The notes under the pieces are model-generated. The model saw only the letters and a program-made list of their open reading frames with translations. It was not told where the DNA came from and did not search any database. Source: Micromonospora sp. M71_S20 (GTDB taxonomy: Bacteria; Actinomycetota; Actinomycetes; Mycobacteriales; Micromonosporaceae). Taken from it: DNA of 64,000 nucleotides. Positions 53,268 to 62,112 of the stretch are shown piece by piece. The position numbers and the translations under genes were made by a program. The DNA is taken from the NCBI RefSeq assembly GCF_003664255.1, contig NZ_RCCV01000001.1:4712001-4776000 (forward strand), read 5' to 3'. How positions within the stretch are numbered: position 1 is the first letter of the stretch; each line of letters opens with the position of its first letter.

Positions 53268-55490
53268 ATGTCCGATCCACCGGTGACGCCGTACGACGTC
53301 GTGGAGCTGCGGGTGCACGGGGTCTCCGGCGCGGACGCGAGCGCGGTGCTGGGCCGCCCCTTCGTGCAGCAGGTGGCCGGGGACCGCAACGGCGGCTTCC
53401 ACCGTCCCCGGCCCGGTTACCCGGACAGCCGCGGGGCGGGCGGGGTGACGATGGAGGCGTACCGCTGGAGCGACCTGCCGTCGGGCACCGCGGTGCGGAC
53501 GTTGTCGCTGGTGTTCCTGCTGCCCTTCATGCTCTGCAACGTCGCGATCTGGATGCGCCCGCGCAGCCGCGGCTCCGGGGCGGGCGTGAAGGCCCTCTGC
53601 CGGATGCTGGCGCTCACGCTGACCGCGCTCTATGTGCTCTCCATCGTCGGGGTGGCGCTGGACCTGGTGGCCTGGCGGTGCATGTCCTCGCCGCGCTGCC
53701 TCGCCGGCCGGGACTGGCTGTCCTGGCTGGGCGGGCGGCCGACGGGGCTGCGCCTGGCGGTGCTCGCGCTGGTCCCGGCCGCCGCGATCGGGCTGGTCTG
53801 GCGCCTCGGCGCGCGCCCCGGCCGCAACTTCGACGCCTTCCGGGGGCCGGCCGTCGTCTCGGGGGCGCACCAGCTCAGCGCGGTGGGCCAGTGGGACGCC
53901 GCACCGCTGGTCGGGCGGCTGCGGTCGATCCACGTGGCGGCGGCCTTCGCCACCCTGGATCTCAGCCTGCTCGTGGCCCGGTCCGCCCGGGACGCCTCCG
54001 TCGTCGTGCTGGCGCTCACCGCCGCGACCGGCGTGGTCCTGCTGGCCTGCCTGGTCCTGGTGTGCGCGCACCCGGTGATCGACGGGACCGCCCCGGCGGG
54101 CGTGGACCAGGCCACCGGGGCCCTTCAGGCGGCGGCCTGCGCGCTGACGGCGCTGGTCCTGGTGGTGGTCGCCGCCGATCCCGCCCCCTGGCCCTCGGGC
54201 GGCGGGCTGCCCGGGTACGGCCTGATGGTCGCCGGCCTGTTCGCCGTCCAGACGGTCCTGCTCGCGGCGCTCGGCCTGGTGGCGCTGCGGGGGCCGGACG
54301 GACAGCGCGGCGGCACCCCGCTGCGCGGGCTCGGCGGGCCGGTCATCGCCGCCGTCGCGACCGGGCTGGCGGTGGCGTTCTCCGCCGAGCTGGTCTACCG
54401 GGTGGCGGACATGCTGGACCGCGACGCCCCCACGGCGCAGCGGCTGGCCACCAGTCCGCCGTTGGCCTACAAGTGGGCGATCTTCGGGTTCATGCTGGCG
54501 GTGCTGGCCACGCTGGCCGTCGCCGCCGTGGCGACGGTGCTCACCCGGCCCGGCCGGTTGCGCGCCGCCGCGTCCACCGTGGCCCGGGACTTCCCCGACG
54601 CCCCGCCGGAGGCCGACGGCCGGCTGCGGCAGGTCGAGAAGGCCGTCGCCCGGGCCCGGTTCACCGAGTGGCTGGAACCGCTGACCGTCGTGTACGCGTG
54701 CCTCGCCGCCCTCGGCCTGGCCGCCAGCTCCCTCGGGATGCTGCGGCTCAATCCCGGTGACGCGGCCGAGCGGTACGCGGGCGTGCCGGCGGCCCTGGTC
54801 GACTTCGGCATCGGCGTCGGCAGCTACCTGATCGCGGCGGTCGTCCTCGCTCTGGTCGTCGGCGGGATCTTCGCCTACCGGACGGCCGAGTTCCGCCGGT
54901 ACGTCGGCGTGCTGTGGGATCTCGGCACGTTCTGGCCCCGGGCGGCGCACCCGTTCGCGCCACCCTGCTACGCCGAGCGGGCCGTGCCGGAGCTGACCCG
55001 GCGGATCTGCTACCTGACCGGGCGCGGCGACACGGTGCTGCTGGCCGGGCACAGCCACGGCTCGGTGCTGCTCGCGGCGACCGTGCTGCAACTGCCGCCG
55101 GGCGTCGGCGAGCGGGTGGCCCTGCTGACGTACGGGTCGCCGCTGCGCCGGCTCTACACCCGGCTCTTCCCCGCCTACGTCGACGCGGACGTGCTGCGCG
55201 AGGTGGGCGAGCGGGTGGGCTGGCGGTGGTTGAACCTGTGGCGCGACACCGACTCGATCGGCAGCTGGATCTTCTCCCCGCACCGTCCCGGCGAGCCCCC
55301 GGCGGTGGCCGGCGCGGCGGGGGCGGTCGACCGGCGGCTGCGCGACCCGTGGGACGTGGTGGCCCCGCCGAGCGACAGCGTCCCGCCACCGATCCTGGGG
55401 CACTGGCCGGGCGAGTCCGACGTGCGCTTCGCCGCGGCGGTGGAGGAGCTGGCCGACCGGTTGCGCCGCCAGGCGCCGCCGCCCGCCTGA
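53268..55490 (+). CDS. Multi-pass membrane protein with split alpha/beta-hydrolase domain
   Basis: 740 aa. A hydrolase-like strand and oxyanion loop [14 protein letters not shown] occur at the N terminus; then about eleven membrane helices from residue 80 to 550 (for example [56 protein letters not shown]); then the nucleophile elbow [16 protein letters not shown] (Ser about 599) and a C-terminal hydrolase segment. Thus a membrane module seems to be inserted into one hydrolase fold. Substrate unknown; lipid or peptidoglycan-lipid hydrolysis would fit a membrane site. ATG 53268 after GGGGGGCCG. It precedes smpB by 46 bp. Confidence 0.8.
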   Translation: MSDPPVTPYDVVELRVHGVSGADASAVLGRPFVQQVAGDRNGGFHRPRPGYPDSRGAGGVTMEAYRWSDLPSGTAVRTLSLVFLLPFMLCNVAIWMRPRSRGSGAGVKALCRMLALTLTALYVLSIVGVALDLVAWRCMSSPRCLAGRDWLSWLGGRPTGLRLAVLALVPAAAIGLVWRLGARPGRNFDAFRGPAVVSGAHQLSAVGQWDAAPLVGRLRSIHVAAAFATLDLSLLVARSARDASVVVLALTAATGVVLLACLVLVCAHPVIDGTAPAGVDQATGALQAAACALTALVLVVVAADPAPWPSGGGLPGYGLMVAGLFAVQTVLLAALGLVALRGPDGQRGGTPLRGLGGPVIAAVATGLAVAFSAELVYRVADMLDRDAPTAQRLATSPPLAYKWAIFGFMLAVLATLAVAAVATVLTRPGRLRAAASTVARDFPDAPPEADGRLRQVEKAVARARFTEWLEPLTVVYACLAALGLAASSLGMLRLNPGDAAERYAGVPAALVDFGIGVGSYLIAAVVLALVVGGIFAYRTAEFRRYVGVLWDLGTFWPRAAHPFAPPCYAERAVPELTRRICYLTGRGDTVLLAGHSHGSVLLAATVLQLPPGVGERVALLTYGSPLRRLYTRLFPAYVDADVLREVGERVGWRWLNLWRDTDSIGSWIFSPHRPGEPPAVAGAAGAVDRRLRDPWDVVAPPSDSVPPPILGHWPGESDVRFAAAVEELADRLRRQAPPPA

Positions 55491-55523
55491 TCCGCCCGGC
55501 CTGCCGCGCCGGCGGGCGGCCGA

Positions 55524-55529
55524 TATCCT
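55524..55529 (+). promoter_or_regulatory. Leaderless -10 box of smpB
   Basis: TATCCT ends 7 nt before GTG 55537, in the 46-bp gap after the membrane hydrolase gene, and suggests smpB has its own leaderless transcript. Confidence 0.6.
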
Positions 55530-55536
55530 CGACCGG

Positions 55537-56031
55537 GTGAACGCGGCCCGGCAGACCGAGCGCAGGCTGATCGCCTCCAACAAGAAGGCGCGGCACGACT
55601 ACACGATCCTCAAGACCTACGAGGCGGGCATCGTGCTCGCCGGCACCGAGGTCAAGTCGCTGCGCGAGGGCCGGGCGTCGCTGGTCGACGCGTTCGCCCA
55701 GGAGCGTGACGGCGAGCTGATGCTCTACGGGTTGCACATCGCCGAGTACGGCTTCGGCAGCTGGACCAACCACGCGCCCCGGCGCACCCGCAAGCTGCTG
55801 CTGCGCCGGGTGGAGATCGCCCGGATCCTGGAACGGACCCGCGAGGGCGGCCTGGCCCTGGTGCCCCTGTCGATGTACTTCTCCGGCGGCTGGGCGAAGG
55901 TCGAGCTGGCCCTGGCGAAGGGCAGGAAGTCGTACGACAAGCGGCAGGCGCTCGCCGAGCGCGACGCCGAGCGGGAGATCGCCCGGGAGCTGGGCCGCCA
56001 CCTCAAGGGCCGCTCCACGCGGCGGGGCTGA
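55537..56031 (+). CDS. smpB: SsrA-binding protein SmpB
   Basis: 164 aa, normal length. Conserved SmpB blocks: [59 protein letters not shown] and [14 protein letters not shown]-terminal helix [19 protein letters not shown]. Binds tmRNA for rescue of stalled ribosomes. No tmRNA gene is evident in the window, and ftsEX, which often precede smpB in actinobacteria, are not here. GTG start. Confidence 0.97.
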   Translation: MNAARQTERRLIASNKKARHDYTILKTYEAGIVLAGTEVKSLREGRASLVDAFAQERDGELMLYGLHIAEYGFGSWTNHAPRRTRKLLLRRVEIARILERTREGGLALVPLSMYFSGGWAKVELALAKGRKSYDKRQALAERDAEREIARELGRHLKGRSTRRG

Positions 56032-56057
56032 CCGCTCCCGCCGCCGTCCGCCGGCCG

Positions 56058-57188
56058 TCAGCGGGGGCCGGGAGACGGCGGCGCGGACGGGTCGGCGGAC
56101 GGCGGCGCGGACGGCTCGGCGGGGTCCCCGGCCGGCACCCGGCCCAGGCAGCGCGGGTCCGCCCGCCCCACCGGCTGCCGGGGGATCATCCAGTCCAGCG
56201 CCGTCTCCTCCACGTGCCAGCCGTACACGTCCACGCGGGTGACCGGGATCCGCCCCGGGTCGGGGCAGAGGAGCTGCCCACGCACCTGGTCGTTGGGCAG
56301 GAAGCGCACCGCGCCCCGCTCGTCGAGCACGATCGTCATCCGGTCGGTCACCGTGACCGCCTGGCCGCGTACCACCTCCCGGACCGGGCCCGCCTCCGGG
56401 CCGACCTCGACGGCGACCGCGGGCAGCAACGGCACCCGCAGGAAGACCACGCCCGTCACCAGTGGCACCACCGCGGCCACCACGTAGGCGAGGACGCGGG
56501 TCAGCGCCGGGGCGACCGGGCGCGGCACCGGGCCGGTGAGCACCACGGCTCCCAGCGGCGGCACGACCAGCAGCAGGGCCGTGGCCAGCTCGCCGTCGCG
56601 GATCGCGGTCGGCACGGCGGGCGCCAGCCAGGCGTAGCTCGCGGTCGCCGCCACGACCGGCAGCACCAGGGTGGCGACCAGGAGCAGGCGGGGCCGGTCC
56701 GGATGACGCAGCCGGGTCCGCAGCGCCAGCAGCCAGAGGGCCAGCATCATCAGCAGCGGTAGGAACCGCAGCTGCCAGGTGAGCGCCGCCAGCCCGGTCG
56801 CCGCCACCAGCACCCAACCGGGGGTACGCACGGTGCCGTAGGCGAGCAGCGAGCGTTCCGGGTCGAACCGGTCAGGCGCGCTCACCTGGAGCAGCCGACC
56901 GAGGACGGCCAGCACCAGCACCACCAGCGGGAACGCCCACACCAGCGCGATCAGCAGGGCGCTGAGCAGCCCGAGCGGGCTGACGTACTGCACCAGCAGC
57001 AGCATCGTCGGCATGTCCTGCCGGCTGAGCCGCCAGAGCCGCAGCACCAGCAGCAGCACCGGGAACGCGGGCAGCAGCGTCAGCAGCCACTGCTGCGCCT
57101 GTTGCGCCTGCTTGGTGCCCGGGCGGCGGTCGGCGCGACCGATCGCGGCCGGCTCGGAGACGGCAGGGCCCATCTCTCCCACGGCCAC
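56058..57188 (-). CDS. Multi-pass membrane protein, unknown function
   Basis: 376 aa. GTG 57188 chosen because GGAGG lies 7 nt upstream; GTG 57182 and ATG 57173 are in frame. Eight or more hydrophobic stretches up to residue 250 (LLTLLPAFPVLLLVLRL, LLSALLIALVWAFPLVVLVLAV, LLPLLMMLALWLLAL, YVVAAVVPLVTGVVFL), then a soluble C-terminal domain with VYGWHVEETALDWMIP and CLGRVPAGD, and a Pro/Ser-rich tail. The gene overlaps the 3' end of the binding-protein gene by 109 bp, so they are co-transcribed. A GlnX-like sensing partner role is conceivable but not supported by a recognised motif. Confidence 0.7.
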   Translation of the reverse strand: MAVGEMGPAVSEPAAIGRADRRPGTKQAQQAQQWLLTLLPAFPVLLLVLRLWRLSRQDMPTMLLLVQYVSPLGLLSALLIALVWAFPLVVLVLAVLGRLLQVSAPDRFDPERSLLAYGTVRTPGWVLVAATGLAALTWQLRFLPLLMMLALWLLALRTRLRHPDRPRLLLVATLVLPVVAATASYAWLAPAVPTAIRDGELATALLLVVPPLGAVVLTGPVPRPVAPALTRVLAYVVAAVVPLVTGVVFLRVPLLPAVAVEVGPEAGPVREVVRGQAVTVTDRMTIVLDERGAVRFLPNDQVRGQLLCPDPGRIPVTRVDVYGWHVEETALDWMIPRQPVGRADPRCLGRVPAGDPAEPSAPPSADPSAPPSPGPR

Positions 57189-58207
57189 TGCCGCACCTCC
57201 ACCGTCTCCTCGGGCTCCGGCTGCCGGCCGACCGCCACCTGCTGCGGGTTGCTGTACTGCTGCTCCGAGGCCAGGTACCGGTCGAACGCCGCCTTCCACC
57301 GGTCGCCGTCGGGGCCCTTCGCCGACTGGTAGAGGGAGAGGTTGACCAGGTCGCGCATCGCCGGATTGGGGCCGGTGTTCACGCCCCACTTCTCCGCCGA
57401 CTCCGCGCCGATGTCCCAGTGCCGCAGCTCCTTTCGCCGCAGCAGCTTCGTCGCCGGCGGCAGCTCGCCCGGCGGACGCGGGCCCACGAAGCCGGCCAGG
57501 ATGGCCGCGTCGGTGGTGACCGCGTCGACCTCGCCGTCGTAGAGCGCCTGGACGCACTGGCTGATCCGGTTGCGGCCGATCGGGTTCGCGCCCGCCTCGC
57601 GCAGGCGCTGCTCGGAGGTGGACGTGCCAAGCGTGCAGACCTTCGCCCGGTCGAGGTCGCGCAGGCTGGCGACCTGTCGGGGATCGGACGCGAGCGTCAG
57701 CACGGACTGCTCGGTCTCCAGGTACGGGAAGGAGAAGACGACGCCCTGGTCCCGGCGCTGCTCGGTGACGCTGTAGGAGGCGATCACCAGGTCGACCGTG
57801 ACGAAGCTGCCGTTGGCGTCGCGCGCCTGCCGGCGGGCCCGGTCCTCGCTCTCGATCGACAGCAGCGTCACCTCCGGGGCGTCGAAGCCCAGGTCCTCGG
57901 CGACCATGTACGCGATGTCGATGTCGAAGCCCTCGAACGCGCCGTTCTCCAGCTTCTGCGCCACGCCCGGCTGGTCGTCCTTCACCCCGATGATCAGCCG
58001 GTCCCGGTTGGTCAGCCCGGCCCGCTCACGCAGCTCGTCCCACGTGGGCGGGCCGGTGGCCACGACCACCCGTACCGTGGCCGCCACGACCACCACCAGC
58101 AGGAGCAGCAGGGCCGCCAGGCGCACCTGCCGGGACCGGGATGCGCGGGCGGGGGCCGCCGACGCCGGCGCCGGTGGGGTGCTGCTGGTCTCGTCGTCCC
58201 GACCCAA
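57080..58207 (-). CDS. Membrane-anchored amino-acid-type substrate-binding protein
   Basis: 375 aa from TTG 58207 (after GGGGAGGGCCGAG; no ATG or GTG is available in frame nearby). A single N-terminal membrane helix LAALLLLLVVVVAATVRVVV serves as anchor; no lipobox Cys. The SBP_bac_3 domain shows GVKDDQPGVAQKLENGAFEG, FDIDIAYMVAEDLGFD, VVFSFPYLETEQSVL and CTLGTSTSEQRLREAGANP, the pattern of glutamate/glutamine-binding proteins. No transport permease or ATPase is adjacent, so a sensing rather than uptake role is possible. The last 30 residues are Arg/Ser/Pro-rich and lie in the 109-bp overlap with the next gene, suggesting a run-on C terminus. Confidence 0.82.
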   Translation of the reverse strand: MGRDDETSSTPPAPASAAPARASRSRQVRLAALLLLLVVVVAATVRVVVATGPPTWDELRERAGLTNRDRLIIGVKDDQPGVAQKLENGAFEGFDIDIAYMVAEDLGFDAPEVTLLSIESEDRARRQARDANGSFVTVDLVIASYSVTEQRRDQGVVFSFPYLETEQSVLTLASDPRQVASLRDLDRAKVCTLGTSTSEQRLREAGANPIGRNRISQCVQALYDGEVDAVTTDAAILAGFVGPRPPGELPPATKLLRRKELRHWDIGAESAEKWGVNTGPNPAMRDLVNLSLYQSAKGPDGDRWKAAFDRYLASEQQYSNPQQVAVGRQPEPEETVEVRQWPWERWALPSPSRPRSVAPTAARAPSRRNRRSSGC

Positions 58208-58393
58208 CTCGGCCCTCCCCGTCGCCGTCCCCCGTGCGAGCCCTTCATTGTGGTCTATCCCGCCACGCCGCGACAGCATGCGACAGGGCGGTCGTGTCGC
58301 CGGCCCCGGCAGCCGCGTACGCCAGGCCCGGTGGCCGCTCGCGGCAGCAGCCACGAGAGCCACCCACTGCCCGGCCTCGCATCTGCCGGTCGG

Positions 58394-58399
58394 TAGGGT
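58394..58399 (+). promoter_or_regulatory. Leaderless -10 box of the molybdate operon
   Basis: TAGGGT ends 6 nt before GTG 58406, the first gene of the mod operon; no Shine-Dalgarno precedes that start. Confidence 0.55.
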
Positions 58400-58405
58400 G
58401 GGCCG

Positions 58406-58831
58406 GTGACGACGTTCCGCATCGGGGAGGCCGCCGAGCTGCTCGGGGTCAGCGCCGACACCGTACGCCGGTGGGTCGACGCCGGGCGGCTCGCCGCCGG
58501 CCGCGACGCGCACGGGCACCGGGCGATCGACGGGGTCGACCTGGCGGCGTTCGCGCGCGGTCAGGCCGCCGACCCGGACGACCGGTCGGACGCCTCCTCG
58601 GCCCGCAACCGGCTGCGCGGCATCGTGGTCAACGTCGTCAAGGACACCGTGATGGCGCAGGTCGACATCCAGGCCGGGCCGTTCCGGATCGTCTCGCTGA
58701 TGAGCCGCGAGGCGGTCGACGAGCTGGACCTGCGGGTCGGCTCGCTGGCCGTCGCGGTGATCAAGTCGACCACGGTGGTGGTGGAACGCGCCTCCCCGCC
58801 GGGGGCCTCCCGGGGGAGGCAGGCCTCGTGA
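58406..58831 (+). CDS. Molybdate-responsive HTH-Mop (TOBE) regulator
   Basis: 141 aa. N-terminal excisionase/MerR-like HTH FRIGEAAELLGVSADTVRRW with DAGRLAAGRDAHGHRAID; C-terminal Mop/TOBE domain ARNRLRGIVVNVVKDTVMAQ through VGSLAVAVIKSTTVVV, which binds molybdate or tungstate. It overlaps modA by 4 bp, so it is probably the metal-sensing regulator of this operon, taking the part of ModE with a different DNA-binding domain. Confidence 0.92.
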   Translation: MTTFRIGEAAELLGVSADTVRRWVDAGRLAAGRDAHGHRAIDGVDLAAFARGQAADPDDRSDASSARNRLRGIVVNVVKDTVMAQVDIQAGPFRIVSLMSREAVDELDLRVGSLAVAVIKSTTVVVERASPPGASRGRQAS

Positions 58832-59625
58832 GGGCGCAACGGCCGCGCCGCGGGGCGGCGGGCGTGACGGCGGCGGTGCTGGCCCTCGCCGCCGTGGCCG
58901 GCTGCGGCGGGAGCGCCTCCGGCGGCGGGTCGGCGGGTGATCCGGGTGCCGGCGGCACGGTGAGCGTGTTCGCCGCGGCCTCGCTGACCGAGTCGTTCAC
59001 CCGGCTGGGCCGGGACTTCGAGGCGGCCCACCCGGGCACCACCGTCGTGCTCAACTTCGCCGGCAGCGCGGCGCTGGCCGCCCAGATCAACCAGGGCGCG
59101 CCCGCCGACGTGTTCGCCTCGGCGGCGACGCGGAACATGGCCACGGTGACCGGGGCGGGCAACGCCGACGGCGACCCGGTGGTCTTCGCTCGCAACCAGC
59201 TCGTCGTCGCCGTGCCGAAGGGCAACCCGCGGGGCGTCGCCGGACCGGCCGACCTGGCCCGGCCGGGGGTGAAGGTCGCGCTCTGCGCCGAGCAGGTGCC
59301 CTGCGGGGCGGCGGCGCGGACGGCGCTCGACGCAGCCTCGGTCGCCCTCACCCCGGTCACCCTGGAGCAGGACGTGCGGGGCGCGCTGTCCAAGGTGCGG
59401 CTCGGCGAGGTCGACGCGGCCCTCGTCTACCGCACGGACGCCCTGGCCGCCGCGGCCGACGTGACGGCCGTCGAGTTCCCCGAGTCCGCCCGCGCCGTCA
59501 ACGACTACCCGATCGTCGCGCTGCGGGACGCGCCGAACCCCGACGGCGCCCGGGCGTTCGTCGCGTACGTCCGCTCGGAGCGGGGGCGCGAGGTGCTCAC
59601 CGAGGCCGGGTTCCAGGCCCCGTGA
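58828..59625 (+). CDS. modA: Molybdate ABC transporter substrate-binding protein ModA
   Basis: 265 aa lipoprotein. Signal with lipobox LAAVAGCGG (Cys about 28). ModA motifs: VSVFAAASLTESFTRLG, LNFAGSAALAAQINQGAPAD, VFASAATRNM and LVVAVPKGNP; the conserved VYRTDAL block near residue 205 fits the oxyanion site. Binds molybdate outside the membrane. GTG 58828 overlaps the regulator gene stop; its stop overlaps modB (GTGA). Confidence 0.95.
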   Translation: MRAQRPRRGAAGVTAAVLALAAVAGCGGSASGGGSAGDPGAGGTVSVFAAASLTESFTRLGRDFEAAHPGTTVVLNFAGSAALAAQINQGAPADVFASAATRNMATVTGAGNADGDPVVFARNQLVVAVPKGNPRGVAGPADLARPGVKVALCAEQVPCGAAARTALDAASVALTPVTLEQDVRGALSKVRLGEVDAALVYRTDALAAAADVTAVEFPESARAVNDYPIVALRDAPNPDGARAFVAYVRSERGREVLTEAGFQAP

Positions 59626-60437
59626 CGCGTACCCACGTCCGGCCGGCCCGGCGGCGGGGCGCCGGGGTGCCCGTCGCGCTGCTGCTGCCGGCCGTGCTGG
59701 GCCTGGTCTTCCTCGTCCTGCCGCTGGTCGGGCTGCTGGCCCGTACGCCGTGGGCCACCCTGCCGCAGCGGCTCGCCGCGCCGGGCGTGCTCACCGCGCT
59801 GCGGCTGTCCCTGCTGACCGCCACCCTGGCCACGCTGCTCTGCCTGCTGCTCGGGGTTCCGCTGGCCTGGCTGCTGGCCCGCGTCGAGTTCCCCGGCCGC
59901 CGCCTGGTACGCGCCCTCGTCACCGTGCCGCTGGTGCTGCCGCCCGTGGTCGGCGGGGTGGCGCTGCTGCTCGTCTTCGGCCGGCGGGGCCTGCTCGGCG
60001 GCTGGCTCGACGCGACCTTCGGGATCACCCTGCCGTTCACCACCGCCGGCGTGGTGCTGGCGGAGGCGTTCGTGGCGATGCCGTTCCTGGTGATCGCCGT
60101 CGAGGGGGCGCTGCGCGGCGCCGACGGCCGGTACGAGGAGGCGGCGGCGACCCTCGGCGCCGGCCGGTGGACGACGTTCACCCATGTCACCCTGCCCCTG
60201 GTGGCTCCCGGCCTGGCGGCCGGGGCGGTGCTGTGCTGGGCCCGGGCGCTCGGCGAGTTCGGCGCCACCATCACCTTCGCCGGCAACTATCCGGGGCGGA
60301 CGCAGACCATGCCGCTGGCCGTCTACCTGGCGCTGGAGACGGACGTGCAGGCCGCCGTGGTGCTCAGCCTCGTGCTGCTCACCGTCTCGGTGGTCATCCT
60401 CGCCGGGCTGCGCGACCGCTGGATCACCAGCCCGTGA
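59622..60437 (+). CDS. modB: Molybdate ABC transporter permease ModB
   Basis: 271 aa, about five to six helices (VALLLPAVLGLVFLVLPLVGLL, LLTATLATLLCLLLGVPLAWLL and others) with the EAA loop EEAAATLGAGRWTTFTHVTLP near residue 165 and GEFGATITFAGNYPGRTQTM, a block typical of ModB/CysT permeases. GTG start at 59622, overlap with modC at the stop. Confidence 0.95.
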   Translation: MTRTHVRPARRRGAGVPVALLLPAVLGLVFLVLPLVGLLARTPWATLPQRLAAPGVLTALRLSLLTATLATLLCLLLGVPLAWLLARVEFPGRRLVRALVTVPLVLPPVVGGVALLLVFGRRGLLGGWLDATFGITLPFTTAGVVLAEAFVAMPFLVIAVEGALRGADGRYEEAAATLGAGRWTTFTHVTLPLVAPGLAAGAVLCWARALGEFGATITFAGNYPGRTQTMPLAVYLALETDVQAAVVLSLVLLTVSVVILAGLRDRWITSP

Positions 60438-61498
60438 GCGCGCCCCTGCTCGACGCGCACCTCGTGGTGGAGCGGGACGGGTTCCGCCTCGACGTCACGC
60501 TGCGGGTCGCCGCCGGCGAGGTGGTCGCGCTGCTGGGCCCCAACGGGGCGGGCAAGACCACCGCGCTGCGCGCGCTCGCCGGCCTGCTCCCGCTGACCGC
60601 CGGGCACCTCACCCTCGACGGCGTCGACCTGGACCGGCCGCAGCGACGCGCCTGGACGCCGACCGAGCGCCGCCCGATCGGCGTGGTCTTCCAGGACTAC
60701 CTGCTCTTCCCGCACCTGAGCGCGCTGGAGAACGTGGCATTCGGGCCCCGGCGGCACGGCGCCGACCGGCGTACCGCCCGGCGGACCGCCCACGGCTGGC
60801 TGGACCGGGTCGGCCTGGCCGAGCACGCCCACCGCCGGCCCCGGCACCTCTCCGGCGGGCAGGCGCAGCGGGTCGCGCTGGCCCGCGCTCTCGCCGTCGA
60901 ACCGGCGCTGCTGCTGCTGGACGAGCCGCTCGCCGCGCTCGACGCGCGCACCCGACTGGACACCCGGGCCGAGCTGCACCGGCACCTCGCCGCGCACCCG
61001 GGGGCCACCCTGCTGGTCACGCACGATCCGCTGGACGCGCTGGTGCTGGCCGACCGGCTCGTGGTCGTCGAGGAGGGCCGGGTGGTGCAGGAGGGGGACG
61101 CCGCGACCGTCACGGCGCGGCCACGCACCGACTACGTGGCCCGGCTCGTCGGGCTGAACCTGCACCGGGGCCACGCCGACGGGCACCTGGTCCGGGTCGC
61201 CGACGGGCTGACCCTCACCGTCGCCGACCGGCTCGACGGGGAGGTCTTCGTCGCCTTCCGGCCCTCGGCGGTGGCCCTGCACCCGTCGCGCCCCGAGGGC
61301 AGCCCGCGCAACACCTGGGCGGCGACGGTGGCCGGCGTGCAGCGGCACGGCAACGACCTGCGGGTGCAACTCGACGGGCCGATCGGGGTTTCCGCGGACG
61401 TCACGCCGGCCGCCGCCGCGCAGCTGCGACTGGCCCCCGGCCAGCCGGTCTGGGCCGCGGTGAAGGCGGCGCAGACCCACGCGTACCCCGCCGGCTGA
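60434..61498 (+). CDS. modC: Molybdate ABC transporter ATP-binding protein ModC
   Basis: 354 aa. Walker A GPNGAGKTTALR near residue 36, signature LSGGQAQRVALARAL, Walker B LLLLDEPLAALD, H-loop LLVTHDPLDAL; C-terminal Mop/TOBE domain from about residue 285 (NTWAATVAGVQRHGNDLRV), the usual ModC accessory domain. GTG 60434 overlaps modB (GTGA). The operon regulator-modA-modB-modC is thus complete. Confidence 0.95.
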   Translation: MSAPLLDAHLVVERDGFRLDVTLRVAAGEVVALLGPNGAGKTTALRALAGLLPLTAGHLTLDGVDLDRPQRRAWTPTERRPIGVVFQDYLLFPHLSALENVAFGPRRHGADRRTARRTAHGWLDRVGLAEHAHRRPRHLSGGQAQRVALARALAVEPALLLLDEPLAALDARTRLDTRAELHRHLAAHPGATLLVTHDPLDALVLADRLVVVEEGRVVQEGDAATVTARPRTDYVARLVGLNLHRGHADGHLVRVADGLTLTVADRLDGEVFVAFRPSAVALHPSRPEGSPRNTWAATVAGVQRHGNDLRVQLDGPIGVSADVTPAAAAQLRLAPGQPVWAAVKAAQTHAYPAG

Positions 61499-61519
61499 CG
61501 CCCCCGGCCCGGAGCCGGG

Positions 61520-61945
61520 TCAGGCGGCGGGATCCGCGGCCAGCAGGTCGGCGTGGGCGGCCCGGAGCCGGGCGAGACCGGGGTCGCTGCCCGGGGTGAC
61601 CCGGCGGTCGAGTTCGGCCCAGACCTCGGCGAGAGCGGCGGTGACCGCGCGCAGCTCGGCGGCGTGCCGGTGGCTGCTGCGCCGGTGCGCCTCGTCGAGG
61701 CGCCGGGCCCAGCCGGCGGTGACGGCGGCGAGGCGATCGGTGTCGGCACGCGCCTGGGCGGCGCTGCGGGCGGCGGCCGCCGGGACGATCGCGGCCACCG
61801 GGCGGGGATCGCCGTCGCGGGTGACGACGGTGACGGTGTCGGTCAACTCGGCCAGCGCGACGAGCTGGGTGAGCCGGGTGCGCGCCTCGCGCAGCGGCAC
61901 CGAACGCGGCTGGTCGGTGTGCGGGGTGAGAGCGGGGACAGCCAT
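61520..61945 (-). CDS. Phd/YefM-like antitoxin-type protein
   Basis: 141 aa from ATG 61945. Residues 15-55 (SVPLREARTRLTQLVALAEL, then VTVVTRDGDPRPVAAIVPAA) match the Phd/YefM DNA-binding fold. The C-terminal 85 residues are helical (SAAQARADTDRLAAVTAGWA, AAELRAVTAALAEVWAELD), longer than usual for such antitoxins. No toxin gene lies next to it. It is divergent from the RNA ligase gene. Confidence 0.75.
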   Translation of the reverse strand: MAVPALTPHTDQPRSVPLREARTRLTQLVALAELTDTVTVVTRDGDPRPVAAIVPAAAARSAAQARADTDRLAAVTAGWARRLDEAHRRSSHRHAAELRAVTAALAEVWAELDRRVTPGSDPGLARLRAAHADLLAADPAA

Positions 61946-62112
61946 GGATGGATGGTCGCCGCCGGGTACGACATTTCCGCACGCCGACGGTCCAGGTTGG
62001 ACGCGCGGGCCGGAAAACTGGCGCGAGCCGGGGCCCTCGCGGCGGATACGCTGCCCGCCCGACGCCGCACCGCGAACCGGCGCGGCGGACCCCGCCACGT
62101 GAAGGAGCTGCC

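Noticed and set aside
55491..57000. tmRNA (ssrA) next to smpB
   Set aside because: No tRNA-like ends or tag-reading frame recognised; the space after smpB is filled by a convergent membrane-protein gene.
56058..58207. GlnX-GlnH-PknG amino-acid sensing operon
   Set aside because: No PknG-type kinase is present and the membrane protein lacks a motif that I can tie to GlnX; only a vague similarity in layout.
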